DNA from: Hoskinsella mucinilytica
GTDB taxonomy: Bacteria > Bacillota_I > Bacilli_A > Erysipelotrichales > Erysipelotrichaceae
Direction of reading: 5' to 3'
Assembly: GCF_045223415.1 (NCBI RefSeq)
Contig: NZ_JBEQZJ010000038.1
Coordinates: 1-38,068 of the forward strand
Length of the DNA stretch: 38,068 bases
The notes under the pieces are model-generated. The model did no database searches. It had not been told where the DNA came from and saw nothing but the letters and a program-made list of their open reading frames with translations. How positions within the stretch are numbered: position 1 is the stretch's first letter; each line of letters opens with the position of its first letter. Of the stretch, positions 1 through 8,097 are shown piece after piece. Position numbers and translations under genes: made by a program.

Positions 1-1
1 A

Positions 2-547
2 ATTTATCTATGGTTGTTTCTGATTCATTTTTATATCAGTGCGTTTACATTTGGTGGTGGTTATATTGTCATTAAAATGATCCAACGTTTTTTTGTAGAT
101 GAAAAAGCACTGTTTTCTAAGGAGGAATTAATGGAAATGGCTGCAATAGCACAAAGCTCGCCAGGTGCAATTGCCATTAATCTAAGTATGCTTGCAGGAT
201 ATAAGGTCGCAGGAAAAAAAGGAGCATTGTTATCGATTGTCGCAAGTATCTTACCGCCATTTCTTATCATGTGTGGGCTTAGCTTTTGTTATGGTATGAT
301 CAAGGAACAAATTCTACTACAAAGCATATTAAAAGCCTTGCAGGCAGGTGTAGCTGCAATTTTCATCGATATGCTTTTGGATTTAGGAAAAGATGTGATG
401 AAGGAAAAAAGCATGATCATTCGTTTATTGTTTCCTTTTGCTTTTCTTACTTGTTTTTTGTTATCGATTCCCCTTCTTTTTATCTTATGCCTTTGTATCA
501 TCATCAGTATCTTTGACGCTTGGAGGTTATCATGGAAATCATCTTAA
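2..547 (+). CDS. Chromate transporter ChrA family, half-size subunit 1 (5' end outside window)
   Basis: Membrane protein of the chromate ion transporter (CHR) family, short-chain type, in which two adjacent half-size genes replace one long ChrA. The frame is open to the window edge: before the first possible TTG start at 14 it already reads IYLW, which aligns with the usual LxxLFxxFFxIGxFTFGGGY opening. The true start therefore lies upstream. Seen: the FTFGGGY signature near the start, an AQSSPGAIAINLS stretch matching the family's SxxxPGPxAxN motif, and hydrophobic segments at the C-terminal end. It overlaps the next gene by 16 bases, so the pair is probably co-translated. Whether it moves chromate, sulfate or another anion cannot be told from sequence. 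Confidence 0.88.
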   Translation: MYLWLFLIHFYISAFTFGGGYIVIKMIQRFFVDEKALFSKEELMEMAAIAQSSPGAIAINLSMLAGYKVAGKKGALLSIVASILPPFLIMCGLSFCYGMIKEQILLQSILKALQAGVAAIFIDMLLDLGKDVMKEKSMIIRLLFPFAFLTCFLLSIPLLFILCLCIIISIFDAWRLSWKSS

Positions 548-1104
548 GTATCTTTTTATGTTTTCTTCAAATCGGTTTATGTAGTATCGGTGGTGGTTAT
601 GCGACCATCCCTTTGATACAAGCGACTTTGGTAGAACAGTATCATTATATTACCTTAGAACAGTTTACCGATATCATAACCCTTTCTCAAATGACACCCG
701 GTCCTTTGGCTATCAATATCTCAACATTTGCCGGTATGCAAGCACAAGGAATTCCAGCTGCCATTGCGGCTACTATAGGTTGTATTTTATTTGGTGTGAT
801 CATTTCTTATGGATTATATCGTTTTTTTCAAAAACATAAAAGCAATGAGCTTATTTTCCATATATTAAGAGGCTTGAAATCAGCTAGTGTAGGGTTTATC
901 TTATCGAGTTGTATGACGATTTTATTGTTAACTTTTTTTCATATAGATCAATTATCTATGATTCATAGCGTTGATATCGTTTCTATTCTTTTGTTTATCC
1001 TATGCTTATATCTATTGCGTCGTCATCAATATTCTATGTTTCGTATTTTAGGAATCTGTGCATGTTTTGGTGCGATTTTTGCTTTTTTTTTAAACAATAT
1101 ATAA
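532..1104 (+). CDS. Chromate transporter ChrA family, half-size subunit 2
   Basis: Second half of a paired short-chain chromate transporter (190 aa). Seen: a SIGGGYATIPLI motif near residues 16-27, MTPGPLAINISTFAG near residue 55, and about five or six hydrophobic segments, ending in a very hydrophobic C-terminus. I chose the ATG at 532 because GGAGG lies six bases upstream at 522-526; a longer TTG start at 520 would place the ribosome binding site inside the coding region. The gene overlaps the end of its partner, which supports a heteromeric transporter. It is followed directly by a hairpin terminator shared with the convergent PTS operon. Confidence 0.9.
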   Translation: MEIILSIFLCFLQIGLCSIGGGYATIPLIQATLVEQYHYITLEQFTDIITLSQMTPGPLAINISTFAGMQAQGIPAAIAATIGCILFGVIISYGLYRFFQKHKSNELIFHILRGLKSASVGFILSSCMTILLLTFFHIDQLSMIHSVDIVSILLFILCLYLLRRHQYSMFRILGICACFGAIFAFFLNNI

Positions 1105-1108
1105 AAAA

Positions 1109-1145
1109 GACTCGTTTCCACCAACCAGAAACGAATCTTTTTTTA
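1109..1145. terminator. Bidirectional rho-independent terminator
   Basis: GACTCGTTTC (1109-1118) pairs with GAAACGAATC (1128-1137) with one mismatch around a 9-base loop. It is flanked by A-run and T-run, so it can serve both the chromate transporter pair (+) and the long PTS operon (-) that converge here. Confidence 0.85.
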
Positions 1146-1457
1146 CTATTTTTTGATTTCTTTGTATAGATCTACAAATTCTCTACTCAGAATACCGAAA
1201 GCTTCTGCGCTCATCAGCTGATCTTCTGCATGAGTCAACAACAACGTCATCGTCGTTGCTTCTCCTCCTGCTTCTTGCTGAATAAGTTTCCCATGTGCAG
1301 CATGTCCTTCCGTGAAAGACGCTTCGCCTTCCTTGATCAATGCTTCTGCTTTATCGAAGTCTCCGGCTTTTGCTTCCTGGATTGCTTCAATGTAAAGACT
1401 TCTTGCATTTCCTACAGCGGAAATGATCTGAAAACAAATTAGTTCAATACCTTCCAT
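1146..1457 (-). CDS. PTS lactose/cellobiose-family EIIA subunit
   Basis: Cytoplasmic phosphocarrier of 103 aa, the usual length for the three-helix Lac-family IIA protein. It accepts phosphate from HPr and passes it to IIB. Seen: EAKAGDFDKAEALIKEGEASFTEGHAAHG near the middle, and LLLTHAEDQLMSAE, whose His76 is the expected phosphorylation site. It is the last gene of the operon, two bases after the second IIB gene. The IIC partner lies at the other end of the operon about 7.5 kb away, an unusually split arrangement. Lac-family IIA proteins are poorly specific, so it says little about the sugar. Confidence 0.93.
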   Translation of the reverse strand: MEGIELICFQIISAVGNARSLYIEAIQEAKAGDFDKAEALIKEGEASFTEGHAAHGKLIQQEAGGEATTMTLLLTHAEDQLMSAEAFGILSREFVDLYKEIKK

Positions 1458-1459
1458 AA

Positions 1460-1762
1460 TTAATCTCCCAGAGTTTTCTTGACAGTGGCAATTACTTTTT
1501 TGCCATCCATCATACCATAAGCAGCCATATCAATTGATTCTACAGGGATATTAGGGAATTTTTCCTTCACACTCTTCAATTGGAAGCGTACTTGTGGTCC
1601 AAGAAGGATGATATCAGCACCCTGTCCTGCATTGTCTACTTCACCAATAGGGTATGCAGCAATATCTGTTTCATAGTTGTCAGCAGCTGCAGCTTCCTGC
1701 ATCTTCTTTACCAACATACTAGTAGACATACCAGCAGCACATACCAAAACAATTTTTCTCAT
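1460..1762 (-). CDS. PTS lactose/cellobiose-family EIIB subunit, canonical copy
   Basis: Cytoplasmic IIB phosphocarrier of 100 aa, the normal size for the cellobiose type. Seen: KIVLVCAAGMSTSMLVKKM at the N-terminus, a textbook P-loop with Cys8 as the phosphoryl site. GADIILLGPQVRFQ in the middle matches the family signature. A good AGAGGT ribosome binding site precedes the ATG. It is followed by the IIA gene with no real gap. A 102-bp gap separates it from a second, divergent IIB gene upstream, so this pair may have its own weak promoter. It transfers phosphate from IIA to the sugar bound by IIC. Confidence 0.93.
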   Translation of the reverse strand: MRKIVLVCAAGMSTSMLVKKMQEAAAADNYETDIAAYPIGEVDNAGQGADIILLGPQVRFQLKSVKEKFPNIPVESIDMAAYGMMDGKKVIATVKKTLGD

Positions 1763-1795
1763 TTTAATTTACCTCTTTTCTTTAAGAACATCTAC

Positions 1796-1825
1796 ATTTT
1801 ACCACTATTACCTAGCTCTTGTCTA
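1796..1825 (-). promoter_or_regulatory. Possible internal promoter before IIB/IIA
   Basis: In the 102-bp gap upstream of the canonical IIB gene, the minus strand reads TAGACA (1820-1825), 18 bp, TAAAAT (1796-1801). The boxes are acceptable but not strong, and this is the only sizeable gap in the operon. Confidence 0.3.
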
Positions 1826-1864
1826 TTTCCTTTTCGCTTTTTTCAATACTTTTGCAAGCGGTTC

Positions 1865-2173
1865 CTATACAATTTCATTTCCTTGGAAATATTTTATCAT
1901 TTCTATTACTGCACTACCGTTTCCTTCTTTGAAATCCTCAGGCTTGATGCATGTGACCAAAGTTTTTGGAAACAACTGTTTGATCTTAGATAAATTGAAT
2001 CGAACCTGTGGGGTCAATAAAATGATATCCGCATCCTTTCCATGAATGGATGCTTCACTCAATGCACTGACACGAATATCAAATGCCAGCTCTTGTGCTT
2101 TGATTGCTTTCATCATACTGTTTTTTAATACATCAACCGATACACCAAAGCTACATAGTAACAGAATTCTCAT
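1865..2173 (-). CDS. Second, divergent PTS cellobiose-family EIIB-like subunit
   Basis: Small cytoplasmic protein of 102 aa. It keeps the IIB layout: MRILLLCSFGVSVDVLKNSM at the N-terminus with Cys7 at the phosphoryl position, then DADIILLTPQVRFNLSKIKQLFP, very close to the matching stretch of the canonical IIB downstream. The P-loop is unusual, CSFGVSVDVL instead of CAAGMSTSML, lacking the Ser-Thr-Ser run. Its ATG overlaps the stop codon of the hydrolase gene by four bases (ATGA), so it is translationally coupled to it. It may be a working alternative IIB, a IIB for a different IIC, or a regulatory decoy. IIB ancestry is clear; activity is not. Confidence 0.82.
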   Translation of the reverse strand: MRILLLCSFGVSVDVLKNSMMKAIKAQELAFDIRVSALSEASIHGKDADIILLTPQVRFNLSKIKQLFPKTLVTCIKPEDFKEGNGSAVIEMIKYFQGNEIV

Positions 2174-3453
2174 ATTGACCTCTGTATGATAATGAGTGCA
2201 TCTTCATCAAATGGATGCATTTCAATTACGCTTTGATCATTTTCTATCTTACATTCCAAACGTGAAAGACGATTTTTTGTCAGATCCAAGGCAGTAACGA
2301 TCGCATCTTGTACATCCAATTGTAAACGTAAAGCAATATTGCTAGGTAAATAGATCAAATAGGTATGTTCATCTTCACTTTTTGCACAGCGAATTTCTGG
2401 ATGATCATGTACGAGCAATTCACATGGTATCCATTGCGTAGAAGTAAACGAAGTAAGCAAATGAGCCAAATAGCCATAATCCCATGCTCCTGGAAATTGT
2501 AATGCTTCATTCCATGGTTTTGGTGTCGCAAATCCTTCTCCGGTGCCGGTGCCAAAACTTTGATTGGCTTTATGCCAAGAATAAATTCCCGCTGCACCAT
2601 AGGTGATACCTGCACAAGCTCCTGAAAGTACACTTTGCCAAGCGGCTTTACGTACATCATATTGCGTAAATCTTCCATACAATCCACCTGAACTTCCCAT
2701 TTGCTCATAGCATGGCTCGCTATTTAGGATTGGTTTGATTGGATATTCTTTATAAAATTGTTGTGCCAAACGATATGCCATTCCTTTATTTTCAGGCAAG
2801 GCATTATGACCGGATTGATACATATAGAAATCCATATCATCCATAAAGCATGTTGGAATCGAAGCGTATCTACCTTTGATATGCATAGAAAACAAACAAT
2901 CTTTTGCTTTCTTTTTCAACAAATGAAATGCTTTTTGATAATGACGAATACAAGCATCGCTTGGAAAATCAGTATCGCCTGAGATGATATACATCGGATG
3001 CAAATCAGAAAAGGTTTCATGTACGATATCAATATAAGAATCAATGAAATCATATGGCATGGTGTTGGCTGAATTCATACGATTTGCCCATGTATCCGGT
3101 ACATAATTACACCATAGCACAACAAGTGCTAATTCAAAACCTTTTGCTTTTGCCATTTCACACATTGTTCTTGCTCGTTTAAAATAGTCCATATTCCAAC
3201 GATCAAAAGTAAAGGTCTTTTTATCCTTGGTTGGAAGTGGATAATGATCGTAGTATGTTCCACTCGCATCCCATTGTGGCAAAATGTTTATTTGAATGGT
3301 ATTGAAACCTTGTTTTCTTCTAAGTTCTAGATAATACTCCCATTCTTCCTCTTGAATATTGGTAAAGGCACTCCAACATGTGTCTGCTAGATAAAAGAAG
3401 GGTTTTCCGTCTCTTTCAAATGTACGTTGATTTTCACTGATTCTTAACATCAT
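2170..3453 (-). CDS. DUF4038 / GH140-like glycoside hydrolase (putative intracellular apiosidase)
   Basis: Predicted (beta/alpha)8-barrel glycosidase of 427 aa without signal peptide, hence cytoplasmic. Seen: the DUF4038 opening with FERDGKPFFYLADTCWSAF near residues 12-30, then GFNTIQINILPQWD at 49-62. Candidate carboxylates are D160/D162 in ISGDTDFPSD and E246/E250 in ILNSEPCYEQMG; the latter matches the conserved EPCYE of the family. A WHKANQSFGTG stretch follows. Family knowledge: GH140 members remove apiose from plant rhamnogalacturonan II, and DUF4038 proteins are usually secreted in Bacteroides. Here the gene sits in a PTS operon between isomerase and IIB, so its substrate is probably an imported, possibly phosphorylated, apioside. 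Activity on another plant glycoside is possible. Confidence 0.75.
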   Translation of the reverse strand: MMLRISENQRTFERDGKPFFYLADTCWSAFTNIQEEEWEYYLELRRKQGFNTIQINILPQWDASGTYYDHYPLPTKDKKTFTFDRWNMDYFKRARTMCEMAKAKGFELALVVLWCNYVPDTWANRMNSANTMPYDFIDSYIDIVHETFSDLHPMYIISGDTDFPSDACIRHYQKAFHLLKKKAKDCLFSMHIKGRYASIPTCFMDDMDFYMYQSGHNALPENKGMAYRLAQQFYKEYPIKPILNSEPCYEQMGSSGGLYGRFTQYDVRKAAWQSVLSGACAGITYGAAGIYSWHKANQSFGTGTGEGFATPKPWNEALQFPGAWDYGYLAHLLTSFTSTQWIPCELLVHDHPEIRCAKSEDEHTYLIYLPSNIALRLQLDVQDAIVTALDLTKNRLSRLECKIENDQSVIEMHPFDEDALIIIQRSI

Positions 3454-4863
3454 TTATTCACCTCTTATGATTTGTTTGATCGATTCTTCACTAGAATCAT
3501 ATACATCTGGTTGTAAGCCGTTCAAGTATTTACAAGCCTCGTAAACCTGTGGCAAAATATCCTCATGAATACCCACACAATGATGAACATATGGTCCACA
3601 TACCAGTTTTTCTTCTAACTTTTTCAAGTTTTCCACTTCGATCCAAACATAGGTTCCTTGATTAAATGGTCCCTCTATTCCCTTTGCATGTCCCATCAAT
3701 AACTGATATTCTCCATTATCTCCATCAAAACGAAGAATGCTCATATCGCCACCCTTGATTTCTCCATGCAATGCACCTGGATGAGAATGATGGAATGCAA
3801 ATGGTGATCCGAAGATAGGTTTTTCTTTCATCAAAGAAGGTGCCCATGGCCCACAATGTTGTAACAGCTCTCCATTCTCATTTGTTGGATGCGGTATCGT
3901 CCAATCCGCAAAGTAAGAAATACGATGCTTCCTGCTTGCGGCGTTCGCTATTATGGATGTGATCGCTCCATGGATATCTGTTTCACAAGTAACCGGAAAT
4001 CCTTCTTCACTTAGCAACGCATTGGCAACACAAGGGAACAATCCCAAATCATCTTGCATTGCATTCCAACATTGAATAGCAGCTGCACGACAATGAAACT
4101 GCTTAGCCAAAGATTGTATCGCAAGCTTTAAGGCAGCTGTATTTCTTACGTCTTCCTTAGCTACCTCTACCTGCATGATATCATAGATTTTTGTTTCTAA
4201 CGCATCAATTTGTGTGGATTCTTCTTTTTTGATGCGATCCATTTCTCTTTTGACATCACTTATGGTCACAGGATGAATCCGAATATCGAATGTTTCCAAC
4301 AACTCACCTTCATTGACCATCATGGTCCAAAAGCCCGCAGGACGTGTTGATATCTGAAGAATGGTTGCTTGTTTTACCTGTTTCACGATATTCGCAGTCG
4401 CAAGGAATCGATCTAGTCCTTCCTCAAACTGTGTATCTTCTACTCGACACATCGTAAGATAAGTGAACTTTCTTTGAAATCTACGTAATATCTTACCTGT
4501 CGCAAACAATCCGCATTGGGAATCTCTTAATCGACTACCATCTTTTAAAGGTGCTTCATCTCTTGGTCCCCATAATAGAATCGGTAAATCAAAGCTTCTT
4601 GCGACTTTGGCTACCAGATCCTCAGTGCCGAAATTACAATGTGGAAAAAACAAAGCATCTACTCTTTCTTGTTTCATTTTGGTGATGACAGCATCTAAAT
4701 CACCTTCATCAAACAAAAGACCTTCTTCATTTACATCCTCGATATCCACAAAATCAATGGATAGTGCTTTTAATTTATCTAATATCTTTTTTTTATACAA
4801 CAAGGCATCTTCTTTACTGAAGATATCTCTTCTTGTACAAATAACTCCCAGTTTTACATCCAT
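3454..4863 (-). CDS. L-fucose/L-arabinose isomerase-like sugar isomerase
   Basis: Cytoplasmic metal-dependent aldose-ketose isomerase of the FucI/AraA superfamily, 469 aa from the chosen start. I use the ATG at 4863 because GAAGG ends six bases before it; earlier ATG/GTG starts sit on or upstream of that site. Seen: an N-terminal domain with DALFFPHCNFG and LLWGPRDEAPL, then C-terminal active-site landmarks PVTCETDIHGAITS (Glu294), YFADWT (Asp320) and HCGPWAPS (His336). These correspond to the Glu, Asp and nearby loop of fucose isomerases. Its start overlaps the esterase and its end abuts the hydrolase. In this setting it probably converts the released pentose, perhaps D-apiose, to its ketose. 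The true substrate is unproven. Confidence 0.85.
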   Translation of the reverse strand: MDVKLGVICTRRDIFSKEDALLYKKKILDKLKALSIDFVDIEDVNEEGLLFDEGDLDAVITKMKQERVDALFFPHCNFGTEDLVAKVARSFDLPILLWGPRDEAPLKDGSRLRDSQCGLFATGKILRRFQRKFTYLTMCRVEDTQFEEGLDRFLATANIVKQVKQATILQISTRPAGFWTMMVNEGELLETFDIRIHPVTISDVKREMDRIKKEESTQIDALETKIYDIMQVEVAKEDVRNTAALKLAIQSLAKQFHCRAAAIQCWNAMQDDLGLFPCVANALLSEEGFPVTCETDIHGAITSIIANAASRKHRISYFADWTIPHPTNENGELLQHCGPWAPSLMKEKPIFGSPFAFHHSHPGALHGEIKGGDMSILRFDGDNGEYQLLMGHAKGIEGPFNQGTYVWIEVENLKKLEEKLVCGPYVHHCVGIHEDILPQVYEACKYLNGLQPDVYDSSEESIKQIIRGE

Positions 4864-5732
4864 TTCCATCCTTCTTTCTCTATATATGGTGCCATCCATT
4901 CTTCACATAAGGAAAACCAATGAATGACATGATGATCATGATGGCTAGCTTTTCTTGCGGTCGTACGATCACAAAGTGCTAATCCATGTTCCCCTTTTTC
5001 AAAAATATGCAGTTCAAAAGGAATCTTTTTCTCACGTAAAACAACACCTAGTTTTAAGGACTGTTCTACATCAACCAAGACATCCTCATAAGTATGCCAG
5101 ATAAACATCGGTGGTGTATCTTCACTGACAAAGTTCAATAGATTATATTCATCGATATCCTTTTGCGTTGGCTCTTTTACACCGAAAAATCGTTCATTTG
5201 CGGTATTGGGTTCAGAAATCAATGCACTCGCAAAACCGAAATCATCTTTCGCAAAAGCCTCTTTGCTATAGGTACCGGGATAACCTAAGATCGCAAGGTT
5301 GACTTTTAATTGATCCTTTGTCGCATTTACACTTTCTGCTAACCATGCTTGATTCCATTTCACTGCCATGGATAACGCAAGATGACCTCCTGCAGAAAAG
5401 CCACAAAGAATGATTTGATCTGTATCAATTAGCCATTCTTCTGCATGCTCTCTGATATATTTCACACATTGTGCACATTCAATCAATGCATTTCTAGGTA
5501 CATTTTTCACCTGATCCATCACCGTATACCAAAGAACTACACTGTTTAGTCCGATACTGTTAAACTTTAATGCGATTGGCTCTGCCTCACGATCACTTGT
5601 AAAAGCATAACCTCCTCCTGGACATACGATCACAAGAGGTCGTTTCTTACCTACATTATATTCCTTTGATTGATGTAATACATACGTATCAAAAAAGGCT
5701 GTGTCATTCAAATAAATTCGTTCATTGATCAT
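4854..5732 (-). CDS. Alpha/beta hydrolase, acetyl-xylan-esterase-like carbohydrate esterase
   Basis: Cytoplasmic serine esterase of 292 aa in the BD-FAE/Aes-like branch of alpha/beta hydrolases. Seen: oxyanion-hole motif CPGGGY (residues 37-42), nucleophile elbow GFSAGGHLA with Ser113, a likely acid in TYEDVLVD (Asp217 or Asp221) and the catalytic His249 in KGEHGLAL. There is no signal peptide, so it acts on material already imported. The GGAAGG site before its start and the six-base gap to the kinase gene place it inside the operon. A plausible job is removing acetyl groups from plant-derived oligosaccharides so that the neighbouring glycosidase can act. Confidence 0.87.
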   Translation of the reverse strand: MINERIYLNDTAFFDTYVLHQSKEYNVGKKRPLVIVCPGGGYAFTSDREAEPIALKFNSIGLNSVVLWYTVMDQVKNVPRNALIECAQCVKYIREHAEEWLIDTDQIILCGFSAGGHLALSMAVKWNQAWLAESVNATKDQLKVNLAILGYPGTYSKEAFAKDDFGFASALISEPNTANERFFGVKEPTQKDIDEYNLLNFVSEDTPPMFIWHTYEDVLVDVEQSLKLGVVLREKKIPFELHIFEKGEHGLALCDRTTARKASHHDHHVIHWFSLCEEWMAPYIEKEGWKWM

Positions 5733-5737
5733 ACAAG

Positions 5738-7171
5738 CTACCTTCCTTTCGCATCATAAACTACCATGTCAATGGCTTTTTTCCAGCCATCTAAATACTC
5801 CATTCGTTTGGTTTCCTCCATTTGCGGATGATAAACCTTTTCTATCTTTTGTAAATGATCACAAGGATAACCTAACTTTTTCATCGCAAGCATATAAACA
5901 CCATAAGCGGAAAAAGCACTTTGTTCATAAGTGATCATTTCTTTGTTGGTAATATCACAGAGAAATTGCATCAAAACCGGATTCTTGCTTGCTCCGCCAT
6001 CTGCACTGATTTTCTTTGCAGACATGGAAATACTGTCTTCTAAGGCTTTGATTGCATCATAAATTTGAAAGGCAATGGATTGTAAACCAGCTACCATCAA
6101 GTCTTTCTTATTTGTATTTCTAGATATCCCAGAAATACATGCTTTGGCATTCGCCATCCAATAAGGTATGCCTAGGCCGACAAAGGCAGGCACAAGATAT
6201 ACTCCATGAGCATCCATTTCCACATCATTTAATTCATAATCTGATTGATATAACTTTAGATCATCTCTAAGCCAATTTAAAGTATCCGCACTGCTATTGA
6301 TAATGGCTTCTGCGGCATAGGCACTTTCATGTATGGTATGATATGCCAAAGCAGTTACCACACCGGCTTTTTGATTTACCTTTTGGTTTCCAATGTTCAT
6401 CATGACACTACAACCGGTTCCCATGGTTATTTTAACATCACCGACATGATTTGCTTGATGTGCATATAATGCACTTTGACTATCTCCGATCACCGTGAGG
6501 ATCGGAAGTTTTTTTCCATGAATCCATGTATATCCAAAATCTTTGTCACTTTCTACAATGGTTGGAAGTATTTCTCTTGGAATCTGAAAGATATCAAGTA
6601 ATTGTTCATCCCAATTCTTTTGATGAATGTCATATAATAATGTTCTACTTGCATTGGTATGATCACATAGATGAAGTCCTGTTAGCTTATAGATCAGCCA
6701 GCTATCCATGGTTCCAACCTTAAGCTTATTCACTGGTGTATCCACATGATCTAACAGCCATTTTATTTTAGTAGCACTGAAATAAGGGTCTATCTTTAAT
6801 CCGGTTTTTTCTTCTACCAAAGCTTCATGCGCTTTCAAAGAAGTACATAGATCCTTACTTCTTCTACATTGCCAGACAATGGCATGATATTGTGGTATGC
6901 CACTTTTCTGATCCCAAGCGATGATCGTTTCTCGTTGATTGCTGATACTGATCCCTAAGACTTGTTGGATATCTATATCCTTCAAAACCGCCTCGATACC
7001 AGCCATCATATTTTCATAAATCTCCAGGGCATCATGCTCGACCCATCCGACTTTTGGATAAATTTGTTGATGCTTATGAGAAGATTCTTTTTTGATATTG
7101 CCATCTGTATCGATCAGATATACTTTTGTGCTTGTTGTACTCTGATCGATACTGATGATATAGCAACTCAT
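5738..7171 (-). CDS. FGGY-family carbohydrate kinase, glycerol-kinase-like (candidate apulose kinase)
   Basis: ATP-dependent sugar kinase of 477 aa with both FGGY domains. Seen: phosphate loop IDQSTTSTK (residues 8-16), NQRET (78-82), VWQCRR (99-104), DPYFSATK (128-135) and GDSQSAL (229-235). The residues that bind glycerol in GlpK (Arg, Glu, Trp, Tyr, Asp) have counterparts R80, E81, W100, Y130 and D230, so it is closest to glycerol kinase in family terms. Its neighbours (isomerase, transketolase) argue for a branched or short ketose instead. Apulose kinases of D-apiose pathways belong to this family. The start overlaps the transketolase stop by four bases, showing tight coupling. Plain glycerol kinase remains an alternative. 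Confidence 0.85.
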   Translation of the reverse strand: MSCYIISIDQSTTSTKVYLIDTDGNIKKESSHKHQQIYPKVGWVEHDALEIYENMMAGIEAVLKDIDIQQVLGISISNQRETIIAWDQKSGIPQYHAIVWQCRRSKDLCTSLKAHEALVEEKTGLKIDPYFSATKIKWLLDHVDTPVNKLKVGTMDSWLIYKLTGLHLCDHTNASRTLLYDIHQKNWDEQLLDIFQIPREILPTIVESDKDFGYTWIHGKKLPILTVIGDSQSALYAHQANHVGDVKITMGTGCSVMMNIGNQKVNQKAGVVTALAYHTIHESAYAAEAIINSSADTLNWLRDDLKLYQSDYELNDVEMDAHGVYLVPAFVGLGIPYWMANAKACISGISRNTNKKDLMVAGLQSIAFQIYDAIKALEDSISMSAKKISADGGASKNPVLMQFLCDITNKEMITYEQSAFSAYGVYMLAMKKLGYPCDHLQKIEKVYHPQMEETKRMEYLDGWKKAIDMVVYDAKGR

Positions 7172-8097
7172 AACAATTCTTTTGCGGTTTTTCTTACATG
7201 ATCAACTGACAATCCATAATAATCGAACAATTCCTGTGCACTACCGGAAATCGTAATTTCATCAGGGAATGCCAATACACGGACCTTAACAGGATGATGA
7301 GCCGCAACACACTCACATACCATTGCGCCAAGACCGCCATATATACTGTGTTCTTCCATCGTGATGATGGCTTTGGTTTCTTTTGCCGCCTTGATGATTG
7401 CTTCCTCATCAAAAGGCTTGATCGTATGCATATTGATGACTCTAGCATGAATGCCTTCTTCTTTCAATGCATCACTGGCTTTACAAGCTATAGAAACCAT
7501 GTCACCTACAGCAACAATGGTGATGTCCTTTCCTTCACGAAGGGTGATGGCTTTTCCGATTTCATAATGGAAATCATCTGATTCATGCACATCATCTACC
7601 GGATTTCTACTCACACGAATATAGGTTGGATGTACATCATCCTTTAATTGTGCCATCATCTTTCTTGTTTCATGTTGATCTGCCGGAACAATGATTTGCA
7701 TATTAGGAATCGCTGTCAATACCGCTAAATCTTGAAGCGAATGATGCGTCATACCCAAAGCACCATAGCTGACTCCGGCACTGATCCCAATCAATTTTAC
7801 ATTTGCATTCGAATATGCAACATCTACTTTAACTTGTTCAATACTTCTCATGGTAAGAAAGCTTGCCGGACTGGCAGCATATGGCTTTTTCCCAGCACTA
7901 GCCAGTCCTGCACTGATTCCTACAAGGTCTTGTTCTGCAATACCAACCTCTATGGTGCGTTTCGGATAAGCTTTTGTAAAAGGCGTTAAAGATGCACTGC
8001 CTCTTGAATCTGATACAACAACACAAATGTCTTGATCTGTCTTTGCCTCTTCCATAAGACATTCACAGATAACTGCACGATTTGCCAGCTTTCCCAT
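7168..8097 (-). CDS. Transketolase C-terminal subunit (PYR and C-terminal domains)
   Basis: Second subunit of a split thiamine-diphosphate enzyme, 309 aa. Seen: RTIEVGIAEQDLVG, in which Glu55 is the conserved activator of the cofactor's pyrimidine ring, then GMTHHSLQDLAVLTAIPNM and a C-terminal domain rich in VINMHTIKPFD, typical of transketolases. I prefer the ATG at 8097: GGGAGGT lies eight bases upstream, and the codon overlaps the partner's TAA by one base; the earlier ATG at 8103 is too close to it. Family knowledge: split transketolases are common in Bacillota sugar operons, and the apulose-4-phosphate transketolase of apiose pathways is also split. Ordinary pentose-phosphate transketolase is the alternative. 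Confidence 0.92.
   Translation of the reverse strand: MGKLANRAVICECLMEEAKTDQDICVVVSDSRGSASLTPFTKAYPKRTIEVGIAEQDLVGISAGLASAGKKPYAASPASFLTMRSIEQVKVDVAYSNANVKLIGISAGVSYGALGMTHHSLQDLAVLTAIPNMQIIVPADQHETRKMMAQLKDDVHPTYIRVSRNPVDDVHESDDFHYEIGKAITLREGKDITIVAVGDMVSIACKASDALKEEGIHARVINMHTIKPFDEEAIIKAAKETKAIITMEEHSIYGGLGAMVCECVAAHHPVKVRVLAFPDEITISGSAQELFDYYGLSVDHVRKTAKELL

Noticed and set aside
520..531. TTG start giving four extra residues on the second chromate transporter gene
   Set aside because: The ribosome binding site GGAGG would then be inside the coding region; the ATG at 532 has the right spacing.
1580..1993. Plus-strand open frame of 137 codons opposite the two IIB genes
   Set aside because: It is antisense to two clearly conserved phosphocarriers, has no ribosome binding site, and its composition (Phe, Ser, Tyr rich) is what the complement of such genes gives.
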